The notes: generated by a model from the letters alone, not told the origin. 64,000 bases of DNA from Fratercula arctica (GCA_947846985.1 CANTUZ010000001.1:1426001-1490000), one strand, 5' to 3'. Counted from the stretch's first letter, positions 1 through 12,025 are shown. Numbers and translations: made by a program.

Positions 1-1098
1 GAAAGGATGTCCCTTCCACACTGCTGCTGTTCAGTGGGAAAGATGTGGCTAAAAAAAAATTAAAAGCATTAACGAGAGTAGGACTTGCTAGAATTCAGCT
101 GAGGTTTCCAGGAGCAGGAGAAGAGTGGGAAGGGGCTGGGAGAGCTGTGTCTGTAGCTGCTCCCATTGCCCCCCTGCTCTGGGTGGCTCTGGATCAACCC
201 TTCTTGGCTTAGGAGGTGAAAAATATTTTGCCTCCATTCCAAACCCCCTCCTTGCCTGGATCTTTTCCTCCTGCGTTTGCTGCTTGCTCTCCTTGCTGGC
301 ACGTGCACAGCAGCTTGTTACGGCACACATGGAGATGCAGGGAAAATGCTCATCACAGAATGGTTGCAGTTGGAAGGGACCTCTGGAGACCATCCAGTCC
401 AACCTCCTGGCTCAAGCAGGGTCACCCAGAGCAGGTTCGAGACAGGTTTGGAACATCTCCAGAGAAGGAGACTCCACACCCTCTTTGGGCAGCCTGTGCC
501 AGGGCTCTGCCACCCTCAAAGGGAAGAAGTCTTTCCTCATGTTCAGATGGAATTTCCTCATCTTCCATCCAAACCGAGGGTCCAAACCTGCTTTGGGTGG
601 AGGTCTAGCTGCATCTCTCCTTGGGTTCCTGTTCCTGTGTCCCCCGCACACAGGGGCAAAATAGACCCTCTGTGGAAGAAACGCATCTCCCTAAGGGTAT
701 CCCTTTTTTCCGATGCAAAATCTTGAATTTCCATATGCGTGTGAGCTGAGCACAAGGTGTGCTTGTAGCTGGGTAATGGGTTGGCTCAATATTTATAAAG
801 AGTGATTCATTGCAGTTGGGAAAGGCAGGGAAGCTGGCTCTTACCCCTATAGCACAGCGTGGATGCTCTCAGCCCCATTGGAAACCCAACGGTGTGGGCA
901 CAAAGCAGCAGCCAAGGGTGGGAAGATCCTTCTCGATGGTGGCTGCACATCCCATGCTGGACCGTGGTGGCCGAAATGCTTCAAACTCCGTCTGCAAGAA
1001 GCATGGGCTGCTGTCTACCCTGATTTGGGAGAGAAAAAGTGAGTTCAGTGGAAACTTTGGCACAGTCAGTGCAGTGACAGCCTCTCGTCTGTCCCCAG
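1..1098 (+). other. SLCO2B1: Intron sequence upstream of the first visible SLCO2B1 exon
   Basis: No coding exon is recognised before the splice acceptor at 1097-1098, so this is read as the 3' part of an intron whose upstream exon lies outside the window. Apart from the CR1 fragment at 351-590 I see no repeat or motif that I can name. A pyrimidine-rich stretch and CCCCAG acceptor end the interval. Confidence 0.75.
351..590 (-). mobile_element. CR1 LINE fragment, 3' end, reverse orientation
   Basis: Reading on the + strand gives the reverse complement of a CR1 3' end: a CACAGAATGG start, a GGAAGGGACCTCTGGAGA block, CCATCCAGTCCAACC, and the stretch coding in reverse for the end of CR1 ORF2 (the NMRK-type block near 530-550). 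It resembles the copies at 43230-44738 and 60071-60724. It is 5' truncated and has drifted, with several indels. Confidence 0.85.
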
Positions 1099-1207
1099 GT
1101 GGCGAGTGGGAAGGAAAGCGACAGCAAGAAGAGCAAGGATGTGCTGAGCCAGCTCAGGTCGAGGTCCAAACACATCCAAAACCTCTCTCTAACCAAGTTC
1201 ATCAAAC
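1099..1207 (+). CDS. SLCO2B1: SLCO2B1 exon (cytoplasmic loop before TM7), first visible exon
   Basis: Organic anion transporting polypeptide 2B1 is a 12-helix, sodium-independent plasma-membrane carrier for steroid sulfates, thyroid hormone conjugates, bile-acid-like anions and drugs. This exon opens the visible part of the gene: 109 nt read in frame from 1099, giving 36 residues rich in Lys, Ser and Arg and ending FIK before the join. That suits the long cytoplasmic loop between helices 6 and 7. Boundaries are a pyrimidine-rich CCCCAG acceptor and an AAAC/GTAAGT donor; the last base completes a codon with the next exon. Joined with the seven later exons it makes an uninterrupted 385-residue frame. 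Assignment to SLCO2B1 rather than SLCO2A1 rests on the later exons; this loop alone is poorly conserved. The preceding exon is outside the window, so the incoming phase (0 assumed) is inferred. Confidence 0.87.
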
Positions 1208-3432
1208 GTAAGTGTCTGCCTCCCACGTGGATGGGGTTCCTCCGCTTGCACAAACATACGTCGCAGCAATGGGCAATGCAAGAGTTGCAATGCTGGTAAG
1301 AAAAAGGGATGTTCCTCCCTGTGCTGCCTCCTAGATAAGCCCTCAAGATGCAACTTAGACCCACTGTTGGGTTTAATTAGATCTGCATATCTCTTCCTGG
1401 TCTGCTCACAGCAGATACCATCATGTCCAGACTACCCAGCTCATGTTGATCAAAGCATCTGGGGTTGTAGCTCTCAACGTTGCGTGGCTTTAGGGCTCAT
1501 CTGGGCAGTGGGAAACAGAGGCCAAAACCTCATCAGAGCCCAAAGCCAGGCACAAAAAAGGGGTGCAAGCTGTGAGCTTGGAGCAGAGCCATGGGAAGGG
1601 AAACAGGCCCCCAGTTAGAGGGGTTTTGCAGTTTGGGTGCATCCAGCTGCTCTTGCTCAGCTTCCAGGACATAGCAGGAACCAGACCCCCAGCAGCACTG
1701 GTGACTTTTCATCCCCAAAACCCTCCTCAGACACCCTGTTTTAAGGCTGGTGACAATATCAGAGCCAGGCTGCCCTCCCTGTCCCACCGAGGACGGCCAG
1801 CACTGCCTGGGACCAGGGTCTGAGCAATTAAAATCAGATGCATGTTTGTACAGGGTGATCTTAATCTGGTGCAATTAGCTTGTTTAGAAATGAGGAGGCT
1901 CTTTGTGCTGAAGGGAATCAGCTGGGCTGTGGAGGCTGCCGTTCAGGGTTGGTTTTTGTGAAGGAAATACTCTGCGCTTTGGCAGTTACTTAAGAAAAGT
2001 GACCCTCTGAAGTCAATCCATGTCAGCTTCCTCCATATTTCCTGAATATCATCCCTTTAATTTATTGGAAATCCTCCACTTTATTAAGGTCAGCGCAGGG
2101 CAGGCACAGCCAGACAAGCGTGGGCAGGTTTTTATTCTGCTGGTTTGCACCATTTGCTTGCTGCCCTGATGCTAAATTAGAGGAGCAAGTCGGGGTTTTA
2201 TTCCCCTGCTGACCTTGTTGCACCGTCATTTAGAAAACCCGGGTGATGGAAGCGATGGCGTGGGAACAGATTTATGGTGCTCAGATGGGATTTTCACACC
2301 GACTCTCTGCTCTTTGCCTCTGAAAAATGAATAAAAATGAGCTCCCTGCCCCTGGGTGAAAAGAGAAGGAAATACCTTACCTTTGCTCGAGCCGCAAGTT
2401 TGGCTCGGTGTCGTCAGGGATGCGGGATCTGCGCTAATAAATTCATTATTTATGGGAGTTTATCCCCAAAAGCCCAGTTCTGAAAAAAATGAAGTGCCTG
2501 GATATTTTCTCAGAAGAGCGATCTTGCTGAAATCACCGAGATTTCTAATACAAAACTCGTTTTAGAACCAGAATCCGGATGGTAGCTAGGGTGCGATGGT
2601 GTAGATGGGGACAATTTGAGTAAAGACTGAAGATTTTATTGCTGGCTCATCTATGGGTCACTGGAAAGAGAAATTTACCTCCTACTTTGTAACTCCTCTC
2701 CTTATTTTGTTTCTTCTGTCACAAAGCATTTTTTCCTCTCTATTTTTACTATTCTTTTCTATATGAGAGTTTATGAAAGCAGTGTTTGGAGATTTTCTAG
2801 CTTGAATCACCTTGGAATTTTGTACCTTCAGTTGCTTAAAAAGAGAGACAGAACAAAACACGTGTGATAGAGAAATGCTGTAGGACAGTCTGGTCCTTTT
2901 ACCGTGTTCCCATTTTACACTACACCCTCATACAAAAGGATGACCCAGCTCCTGAAGGAGAAGAGTCCCGCTTTGCTGGTCTCAGCAGGCTGGAATTGGT
3001 GGGGTTGAGCTGTGGGATCTTTGAGGCGTAACTCCCTGGGTTTTCCGATTGCACCTCTGGATGTGGCGTGGGGAGAAGGATCCCACCCTGCAGAAAGGCA
3101 AGAGGTGGGCAGTGCCAATCTACTGGCAGAAACGACAGCAAGGCAGATTTTTATAATATCTTACAAGAGAAATAGCAACCTGCATGCTAATTCAGTTTTA
3201 CACTCACAGCTTTCTCTGCTTGTAAAAAAATATATTAGTTTTATGGGCAAGGGATCAAGTTTAATGCTGGAGATGGCTATTGGCAAGAAGTGGATTGGGC
3301 CTCATCTACTCGCTGGTCCATCTGCATCTCAAGGGGAGCTTTTAGAGATGGTCCCCTCCCCAGAGCTGCCTGGTACTTCGGTGCTGTCCCTAGGACATGC
3401 AGCCCCAGGCCTGCCCAATGTTGATGGCTATG

Positions 3433-3501
3433 GGTCCCCTGTTTGGGGTGGGATGAAGGTCATTGATGACTGTAGGTCCCCTGTTCAGGGTGGGATGAAG
3501 G
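3433..3501 (+). repeat. Two-copy 42-bp tandem repeat
   Basis: A segment starting GGTCCCCTGTT and running through GGGTGGGATGAAGG occurs at 3433 and again at 3475, a 42-base period. The shared 27 bases differ at two positions. It is intronic and has no apparent function. Confidence 0.8.
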
Positions 3502-3654
3502 AAAGCATTAAGATGCCAGCAGGGATTGGATCAAGCAAGGACCACACAAGATCTCTGATTTTTCCCTGTGATATTTCAGTCCTGTTCCTCCCACATCCCT
3601 TGTAAGACAGAGTCCTCCCTCTGGCTGAGGTGTTTGAATACCTCAAGCAGGTTG

Positions 3655-3775
3655 TAGAATCATAGAATCGTTTATGTTGGAAAAGACCTTTTAAGATCAT
3701 CAAGTCCAACCACAAACCTAACACTGCCAAGTCCACCTCTAGACCACGTCTCTAAGTGCCCATCTACAAATGGCC
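3655..3775 (-). mobile_element. Short CR1 3' end fragment, reverse orientation
   Basis: TAGAATCATAGAATCG start, then GTTGGAAAAGACC, ATCAAGTCCAACC and a CTAACACTGCCAAG block. This places it in the same sublineage as the fragments at 11882, 31419 and 41898. Only about 120 bp remain. Confidence 0.9.
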
Positions 3776-5465
3776 CTGGAGATCAGGGCTGTGCTTGGTT
3801 ATTCGGCTCATCTGCAGATCTTTGTCCACTTTCAGTTAGAAAGTACTTTGTACCATTGGTGTTGTGTCTGCCCAAACAACGCGTTTGGAGTTGGAGTCCA
3901 TTGAGTCAACGCTTGGAGTTGGCTCATCGCTGGTGTCAAAGCATTTTGCAAACTGGCCTCACACTTTCACATGGGCCACCCATGCGGGATGGCTGCAAAC
4001 CCAACCTGGGGCCAGGAACACTTTGCCCAGGAGGAAGACAGCATCTCCCGTTGAGAAGCGTCCCTTTGCCTGTCAGCTGAAGGGAACAGGGGTGGGTTTC
4101 CCTGATGAGTGGGGAAAATGGACCTCCTGTTGGAGATGCATCACCTGGCCCAAGCCTGGGGAAACTCCAGGTGAGAAAGACACTGTTTATTTAGGCTGTG
4201 ATTCAGCAAAATGCTTGAGGCTGCTCCTTGAGCAGAAGATTGAAGAGTGCCTGTAATGGTTCATAATTTTTTTAAGGGCTTGGCAGAGGCAATCCTTAAA
4301 TTACTAAGCTGACCTGGAGGAGAAAGATGCTCAGAAATGCTGTTTAGTCACTTATTTCAGCTTAAATGATGCAAAATGAAGCATGATTACGGAGAAGGAA
4401 ATGCATTTTGTCATTTGTTCTGTTGCTTCAGTGCACATGGAGATAACTGAGAGCAAAATAAGGCTTGCGGGAATTTTTGCCGTTTGCTTTATTGGGAACA
4501 AAAAGAGGATGGGTTAGAGCCCATCCCATGAGGTGCTTCGCGTTCTCCATTCCTCTGGAAGCTACCGGGCTTTAAATCTTTCTGGAGCAAGGTGTGATGA
4601 TCAGAGAGCAGTTTTCCAAGCCCTGGGAACTCTGCCTCAAGGGCAGGAAGAGCTTCTCCCTCCACAATCAGCAATAACAGGATGGAGCTGTGTACAAGAT
4701 AAATACTCAGGCAAAGCACTGGGGACATTCCCAAACAATGAGGTCAATTACCCAAGGAGGGAGCAGGCTCCGCGTGCTGAAGTTATTCAAAAGTAGGAAA
4801 GTCAAAGCACTGTGGGGAATGATCTTGGCTCTTGCACAGATGTTCTGCATGACATTGGGTTGCACCCTTCTCCTCGTACTCACAGAGTGCTCCTTTTGCA
4901 GGCATCAGACCTGCTCCCAGTAATCAAGAAAGTAGGATTTAACCAGCCTGAAGTCATTTCCATTGCTAATTTCTAGGCTTCTGTTGAAAACACCTGGGAG
5001 GATGTGCAGCTTCTGTTGTGCATACTGGGAATTAATCTGTTAAAGGTGATCTTCAAAGCAATTAAAACACTGGGCTTGTGACTTGTTTGTTTCTCTACGG
5101 TGCCTAAAGAGGGTTTCAAGGTATTTTTTTATCATTATTTTAAAGTTTCCACTTGCTTTCCACTTGCCCAGCTTCCTCCCATCGAATTAGTGATGAGACG
5201 GTGATTGCAAAGGATGGCAATCTTGCTGCCTCCCACCATGAAGTGGGAGCCCTGCTCGCTGTCGCAGCTTTATGGCTCTGATCTGGGGTGGCAGAGGGGG
5301 CAAAGTTTGATTGAAAAGACCGAAGAACTCTGGGGAAAAGAAACCTTTTTGGTGGAAGATTCCCACTACCTCCCACAAAGGGCTGGATTAGCTCTCAGGA
5401 GATGTTTCAGCAAGTAAATTGAGGTTTCATATTTGCAATATGTCTGAGATATTCCAGTATATGAG

Positions 5466-5483
5466 ATATTCCATATGGAATAT
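5466..5483. repeat. 18-bp perfect palindrome
   Basis: ATATTCCATATGGAATAT is its own reverse complement. An extra copy of GAGATATTCCA lies about 17 bases upstream, so the left arm is also directly repeated. No protein site is assigned with confidence. Confidence 0.85.
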
Positions 5484-6868
5484 GCTTCAAAAAACAAGAG
5501 CTCGATTGATACTTAAGAGCAAAACCCTCTGCCCTCTTTGGGGTTCACCTTGGTCTGTCTAGTGTAGAGATACCATCGTGGCTCATTCCTCCTCTGGTGG
5601 ATTCCTACCCTCCCAGTTGTCCCATGTGTCAGTATTTCAGGGTCCTTGAACATTCCTTGCACACTTGGACCCTCTCCAGCGCCCCTGAGTTTGCTGCTCC
5701 CCAAGGTCTGTAGCTCCTTGCCTACCCCTGAGAGCAGATGGCTGCACTGGAGAGGTGATACTTCCATGAACAAGAGCTTTGCCTTTCCCTACGGGACACC
5801 CCTTTGCATCCACGGAGGGCCTTTTGCTCTTCACATAACTTTTTAGGGCAGCTAAACCAAATACACGGCTTGGGGCAACTCCCAGAGAAACACCAGAAAG
5901 TTCTCCCCGCTGCCGTCTCCCAGCGCCTCTGTGCTGGAGCAGATAGAAAGATTGTCCCACTTGTTTGTGAGCTGCTAAGAATTAACACCATTAATTTATG
6001 GCACGCCCTTGCGTTAATCCCCCCAGTTAATTCCTTATCTCTGCTTCCGCATATTGACTTTCGGAGCCCTCATCTGGGAAACTCATCATCTCTTTGTGTG
6101 GAGGTTGCCCTTTATGCACGCCCTTTGCTTGCGAGCTGCAGAGCAGGACGAAGAGCATGGGGGGAAGGCGATGGTTCAGGGGGAGCCAAGGCCTGAGCAG
6201 AAAAGCGGGTTTGGGATGTGCACGAAGGAGAAATCGCTCTGGGATGGAGAACTGCAGCCTCCCAGCTGGCGGGTGTCAGCATCGGGCATCCCAATTCCTG
6301 CAGCGCTGGGAGCGGGGCAGATGTCTTTGCTGAACAGGCTGAAGATATTTTCTTCTCAGGCAGCAAGGGTTCAGCCACAGGGGAATTTGCCGGAGTGTTT
6401 CTTGCCTGTAATCAAAAAATACATTTTTGTGATGGAAACAAAAAGGACATTGAAATTGCAACTGCAGCAAACAAATAAATTAACTTTTAATGACTTCCCA
6501 GCTACTCTTGTATTTGCTTTAGCGGAAGCCCTGCCAGAAAGCTTCAGGGAAAGGAACTGAGGCCGTGTTTGCTCAGGCCATGCCTGTTTGTAGCAGCCCC
6601 TGTAACGACCCAACGCTGCAGCCTCAGCCCATGGGTGGTGGGGGAAAGACAGGCAGATTTCCATGTTGCTCTCAGCCATCCCTGTACAGTCCACCCATGG
6701 AAGGCAGGAGATGTCAACAGTATTTATCGACAGGTTCAGCTGAGACTGAAAAACTATCACAGAGCCACCTGCATTTCTCCTAAGGCATCATAAGACTCTG
6801 GCAGCTTAGAGCTCAGCAGGAGGTATCTCTGCAGAAGGCGGCACATCTGTCCTGTGCATTAGCATTGA

Positions 6869-7595
6869 ATAGAATCATAGAATCGTGGAATCACAGAAGG
6901 GTTTGGGTTGGAAGGGACTTTAAAAATCATCTAGTCCAGCCAATCTGCCCTGGGCAGGGACACCTCCCACCACACCAGGTTGCTCCAAGCCCTGTCCAAT
7001 CTGGCCTTGAACCCCTCCAGGCATGGGGCAGCCACAGCTTCTCTGGGCAACCTGTGCCAGGGGCTCACCCCCCTCACAGCCAAGAATTTCTGCCTCAGAT
7101 CTCATCTCAATCTCCCCTCTTGCAGTGGAAAACCCTTCCCCCTCGTCCCATGGCTCCCCTCCCTCATCCAGAGTCCCTCCCCAGCTTTCCTGGAGCCCCT
7201 TGAGGGACTGGAAGGGGTTTGAAGGTCTCCGCGGAGCCTTCTCTTCTCCAGGCTGAACACCCCCAACTCTCTCAGCCTGTCCTCACAGCAGAGGGGCTCC
7301 AGCCCTCCCAGCATCTCTGTGGCCTCCTCTGGCCCCGCTCCAACAGCTCCGTGTCTCTCTTGTGCTGAGGCCCCAGAGCTGGAGGCAGCACTGCAGGGGG
7401 GTCCTCCCTGAGCGGAGCAGAGGGGCAGAATCCCCCCCCTCGCCCTGCTGCCCACGCTGCTGGGGATGCAGCCCAGGGTACAGGAGGTTTCTGGGCTGCC
7501 AGTGCACTTTGCTGGCTCCTGTTGAGCTTCTCACCGACCGATGCCCTGAAGTCCTTCTCCCGAAGGCTGCTCTCCATCCTATCTCAGTGTTCAGG
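6869..7595 (-). mobile_element. CR1 LINE, about 730 bp of 3' region, reverse orientation
   Basis: Starts with ATAGAATCATAGAATCGTGG and GGTTGGAAGGGAC, then runs back through the 3' UTR and the end of CR1 ORF2. The reverse strand codes for broken blocks equivalent to LERGQRR, EDRLRELG and [11 protein letters not shown]. The same sublineage occurs at 13859, 17700 and 56565 (shared GGGGCAGCCACAGCTTCTCT block). Frames are broken, so it is inactive. Confidence 0.92.
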
Positions 7596-7892
7596 GTTGC
7601 TTAAGCACATCACCCAAACATTGATGTGAGATATCAAGTCTTTAATTTTCACAATGTCCTGATGCTTCATCCTGACTCTTTAATATCCAAATGGTCACGC
7701 AATCGCGCCCTGAAATGATAAACCACACATTCTGCCCTTTTGTAAATGAAATGTTTTGGAGAGCTCAGCACTCCTAAAGAGTTAATTCTGTGCAAAAAAT
7801 GTAGGAAAATTCGAGGGTCTGTCACTTTCTGTGGATTAATATTATGCTGTACACCTCCTTTGTATGCAACAGGTTTCCCTTTTTCCTTTCAG

Positions 7893-8057
7893 ATTTTCCT
7901 GTGGTCCTCTTGAGGAACCTGCGTCATCCCGTCTTCCTGCTGGTGGTGTTGGCTCAGGTCAACCTCTCTGCCATGGTTGCTGGTTTAGCAACGTTCATGG
8001 GGAAATTCATGGAGAGGCAGTTCTCCCTCACGGCCTCCTTGGCCAACATGATCATCG
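7893..8057 (+). CDS. SLCO2B1: SLCO2B1 exon encoding TM7
   Basis: 165 nt; the first two bases complete a His codon begun in the previous exon and the last base opens the next Gly codon. It encodes FPVVLLRNLRHPVFLLVV and continues through an AGLATF motif to NMIIG. This closely follows the remembered human OATP2B1 TM7 region (LRHPIFLLVVLSQ and ERQFSITAS). TM7 is approximately residues 48-70 of the 385-residue visible product. Acceptor TTTCAG, donor GTGAGT. Confidence 0.95.
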
Positions 8058-9624
8058 GTGAGTGTTGCTGTCAAGGCTTGCCAGCTTTTGAGCATCCCTT
8101 AGAAAATAATCCAGAGATTACTAAGAACCAAGTTTTCCTTGGGAGCTGCCAGGCTCCTTCCATTACCTACAGACAGATGTGGCACCAGGTCCTTGCCCAT
8201 ACAATTTCTTAGCTACTATCTGCCGTCTTTCCTTTACATTGCAGCCTGAGCTTGCTAGAATAAAACCTTTTAAGACCTGGGGAAATGTTTATTTTCTAAC
8301 CTATTCACTATAATCAAGGAGAGGACACCAACTGATTGCATTAAGGGAGCAAAGAAACATCAGATATGAATTGTGCACATTTCTGTAGCAGGGATGACTT
8401 TACATCAATCATTGGGTTAAGGGTCATTTTAAAAGTAGGTAGTCAATAAAATTAAAAACTGCAGAAATGTAAGCATGCATTTTGAAGACGCTCTGCAGCG
8501 AGAGGCCACTCAGGCTGGTGTACTGATGGTGCCTAAACCCTTCAAAAGGTTTGCTATAGTCAAACTAATTGCTCGTAATGGTTGGGCTAATTGCTTGCTG
8601 TTGGTACTGTTAGGAAGGAAAGGAGTAAGTGTTAAGCAGGATATGTGCTCATGAGATTAGACTGCTTTTGCTTGCACTGTAATATCCAGAACGTCCTGTC
8701 CAGCGCTGAGTTCTCCCTGTGTGAGCTTCTCAAGGTAATAAAAATATGAAGAATAAAGCCTTACTCTTATAATCAGTTTGTAGATCTAGACACAGAAGTA
8801 TTTAAAATATATTTTTGAAAAATGTGTCCTCGGAGAAGGAGTCTTCTGAAGTCTGCAAAAAATAAATCAGAAGAAAGTGAGCAGAGCGGGCTGGCAAAGC
8901 CCGGCGAACCTGGCTAAATACAGGTGGAAAGGTGAAATGCTGAAGCAGTGGTGTCCTCCACCCATACGCCCTGCTGAGCTGTTCCCACGCTTGATTTACC
9001 CGCTCTGTTAAAGACGTGCACCGTATTTCTTGTTCGAATTTATCTAGCTTTTGTTCCCAGCTACTGAATCTTGCTTTGCCTTTTTCTGTTAGATCAAAAG
9101 GCTTTCTGTAGTCAGAAATTCCTTCCTTCTGTGACTATTTATAGGCTGAAAGCAACCTCCCCGTTGATTCTTTGTTGAATTAAACAGATTGCGCTTTGGT
9201 ATCCCATTAGAAAGCTGGGTTTTGCAAAACGCTAAGTCTGTCACGGAAATCTTCATTTTTATGATGATGACAACAGAAGTGGGCACATGACTGTGCAGAA
9301 ATTAAATATCCTCTCCAGGTTTACTTGATATTTTCCTCCACCTACACTGAAAAATCACATTTTCTGGGTGAAGCGTAGCTTTTCACTGGTCCCTACATCT
9401 TCCATGCATGGATACATAACAGCCAGTTTGCTGGGGAATCCTGCTGTTTTTGCAAAACTGCTCTTTCTTAGCATTATTCCACCAGCATCTGCAAAAGTCT
9501 TGGTCCCCTCCAGATCACGAACATTGAAAAACAGGAACCCAACAGCAAATCCTCTGGCCCTTCACTATAATGAAGGGAATGATGCAGCTCAGAGAATGGA
9601 AAACAAGGACCTGCCTTTCCCCAG
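8058..9624 (+). other. SLCO2B1: SLCO2B1 intron, 1.6 kb
   Basis: GTGAGT donor and TTTCCCCAG acceptor. AT-rich; I see no interspersed repeat, RNA gene or other recognisable feature. Confidence 0.9.
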
Positions 9625-9817
9625 GTGCTGTGAACATCCCTGGCGCAATGGTGGGGATCGTGGTGGGTGGTGCCATCCTGAAGCGGTTCCAGATGTCCCT
9701 ACGGCAATGCAGTGCCATGTGCGTCCTCAGCATGTTCCTCTGCCTGCTCCTGGCTTTCCCCCTCCTCTTCCTCGGCTGCCCCACGCAGAAGGTCGCAGGC
9801 GTTACCTACAGTGAGAG
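9625..9817 (+). CDS. SLCO2B1: SLCO2B1 exon encoding TM8, TM9 and start of the Cys-rich loop
   Basis: 193 nt, entering in phase 1 and leaving in phase 2. It encodes GAVNIPGAMVGIVVGG (TM8, about residues 93-111), a short KRF loop, then TM9 (about 119-142) ending FLGC, the first conserved cysteine of extracellular loop 5. VGIVVGG and AGVTY match positions known in OATP2B1. The donor after 9817 (GAGAG/GTACCA) is chosen because only it keeps the frame into the next exon. A better-looking donor, CTACA/GTGAGA at 9811, would shift the frame and end in an early stop. Confidence 0.93.
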
Positions 9818-10606
9818 GTACCAGCAGCTCCAACTAAGCTGGGAACAGGGGGGTTATTCCCAGGGCTGTGGGTACCCCTCATCCCCAGCTGCACTCCTCA
9901 GGGTAGAGGTGGGTGGGACTTAAGCAGAATACCCCAAAATTGGTTTATTCCCTCAAAAGAAACAGTTAACAGTGGTAGAATAACGCTAGAAAATAATGCT
10001 TTTGTGCATAAACACTGAATCTTCTGCATCCTTATTCCTTCTAACTTCATTGGTTGTGAAAACCAAAGTGAAAGTGGTTTTGGCACAAAGAGCACAAGAT
10101 TAAAATTGCGTCTTGGAAAGTGCAGCGCATTACTCACAGGCAAATAATTTGGGCAAGGGCCAGCCCTGGGATCACACCTTTGAAGCCATGGCTGCTTCCC
10201 TACGCAGCTAAACACGGGCAGGACCTTGTCTTCCCTCAAGGCTCGATCCAAGTTTCTGTAAATTCACATGTTCAGCATCCTGTGTTCTCAGCGGAAGCCA
10301 GTCCAAGCTCTCAGCAGGAACCTCACCACTTCCCACAGCGTGGTATTGCATTACCCCAAGACCCCACGTTTGGGGCCAAATAATATGAAGGAAGTGGGTG
10401 ACTCCCTTCACCATTTGTGGTCATGATGCTTTGCCCAGGGGGGTTATAGTTGAATTTTTGTGGGTCCTCTCTTACATACGGGGAAGGTTTTGTTTAGCAA
10501 TCGAGTGTTTCTTTACTAATCTCAGTATATATGCAGTATATTTTCTATGTAGGATGTGTATTAATGATGCTCAATACCGTGTATTAATATTTTCTTCCTG
10601 TCATAG
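9818..10606 (+). other. SLCO2B1: SLCO2B1 intron, 0.8 kb
   Basis: Weak GTACCA donor; acceptor TTCCTGTCATAG. No repeat or other feature recognised inside. Confidence 0.85.
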
Positions 10607-10766
10607 CTCTGAATTTGAACACTACGCCTTGGAGTGTAACCTCCAGTGTAACTGCCCTGAGAAAGCCTATAACCCCATCTGCGGCTCCAACAACATTGAA
10701 TACATCTCACCCTGTTCAGCCGGCTGCAGAGTCGTAAATGTCGATCCAAACAACAACTCAGTCCTG
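10607..10766 (+). CDS. SLCO2B1: SLCO2B1 exon encoding the Kazal-like extracellular loop, part 1
   Basis: 160 nt, phase 2 in, phase 0 out. It encodes the first half of the OATP extracellular loop 5: ECNLQCNCP, then NPICGSNNIEYISPCSAGC, holding six of the loop's 11 cysteines (residues 166, 170, 172, 181, 192, 196). The IEYISPCSAGC block is a family hallmark of OATPs (IEYLSPC or VEYITPCHAGC in mammals). A potential N-glycosylation site, NNS, lies near the end. Donor GTGAGT. Confidence 0.95.
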
Positions 10767-11881
10767 GTGAGTCATTCCCTCTGTGCCAGTGTCCTGTCTT
10801 GGGATGGCTAATGAGAGATGACCAATGCGGCACTCAAGTCTGGCAATTAGGTTTTCTGAAGTTTGTTAGCATTGGGCAAGCTCTGCATGACCCTGTGGGA
10901 TGAGGAGGGGAAGGTTGAGAATGTCCCAGGAAAACCCCTTTTAGAGGGTGTCTCTCAGCACTCTCCAGTATAACACAGCCCTTGCCAATACAGGTCCTTG
11001 GCCAAGACAGCAAGTGGAAACCTTCTAGGTATCCAACCTTTTAGGATGTCAAGGTGTCCTTCCCCACCCACTGCTCCACCTCAGGTCAGGTTTTGCTCCA
11101 CAAACTCTACTTTCAATATCTCCCATGCTACCCAGCAGACTGAGTAGACTTCTTGCATGGATGATGCAAGGACCTTCTGCTTTCCCTTCTCACCTAAATA
11201 ATGACCAACAAAGTCACCTTTCTTAGCTATGTTTCCTGTGGTGGGACAGGCGGATGTGCAGTATGGGAAGGGCTAATCACAGCACCTAGCATGACCCCAA
11301 GTCCATGGATGTCTCTTGTACTCAAGGGGTGTTTTCTCTATGGGGTGAGTCAACCCACCTCTAGGCTCCTGCTGTGAATTGCTCCATCTGTTTTCCTTCA
11401 ATAGGGACCTATGGAAATCAGCGTCCCAATTTAGGTGTCATATGCCCAAAGTTAGCTGAAACTGGATGGACTATGACAGTTTCCACTTTTGCAGTGTTGT
11501 AAAGGCAAAATATTAATGCAGGTGGTACACATTTTCACATACCTCCATGTCTTGCAGCAGGTCTCAACCCAGACTGCTCACCCAGTTGTGTTTGCTTGGG
11601 CGGGCTTGACCAAAAAAAATGCTCAAAGCCAAGAATCAACAATTTATTTGTTTATTTTTTGCTGAAGCAAAATGCAAAACTGAACTTGGTCCAAACTGCC
11701 CTCCTGCAGAGTAGGGGGAATACCAGCTGAAAACGCTCAACTGGTACCTACAGTTGCAGAAGCAGCCTGGGTGTTTCCATCATATAATTTGCTCTGGTTA
11801 TGCCTCATCCATATATCATGTGTAGGGATGAAGAGAGGGAAGGTAAATCGTGATATTGGGGACTCAGGGAGGCACTTTATG

Positions 11882-12025
11882 TCACAGAATGATAGAATCA
11901 TAGAATCGTCGAGGTTGGAAGGGACCTTCAAGATCGTCAAGTCCAACCACCAACCTAACACTGCCAAAACCACCACTAAACCGTGTCCCTCAGCACCTAC
12001 TTACCTTTTAAATTCTACTATTCTG
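11882..12025 (-). mobile_element. CR1 3' end fragment, reverse orientation
   Basis: CACAGAATGATAGAATCATAG, then GAGGTTGGAAGGGACC and CAACCTAACACTGCC. About 145 bp, in the same sublineage as 3655-3775. Confidence 0.9.

Larger units (their letters stand above)
1208..7892 (+). other. SLCO2B1: SLCO2B1 intron, 6.7 kb
   Basis: GTAAGT donor and a TTTTTCCTTTCAG acceptor. It contains CR1 fragments at 3655-3775 and 6869-7595, a two-copy 42-bp tandem repeat at 3433-3501, and an 18-bp perfect palindrome at 5466-5483. Long open frames such as 5804-6196 and 6054-6560 show no splice context or family similarity that I recognise. An AT-rich patch near 5975-6035 carries several TTAAT half-sites. Confidence 0.85.

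Noticed and set aside
5466..5483. CArG box for serum response factor
   Set aside because: The core is CCATATGG, with four rather than six A/T bases between CC and GG.
6054..6560. 168-codon + strand frame inside an SLCO2B1 intron
   Set aside because: No OATP similarity and no supporting splice sites; the exon order of SLCO2B1 is complete without it.
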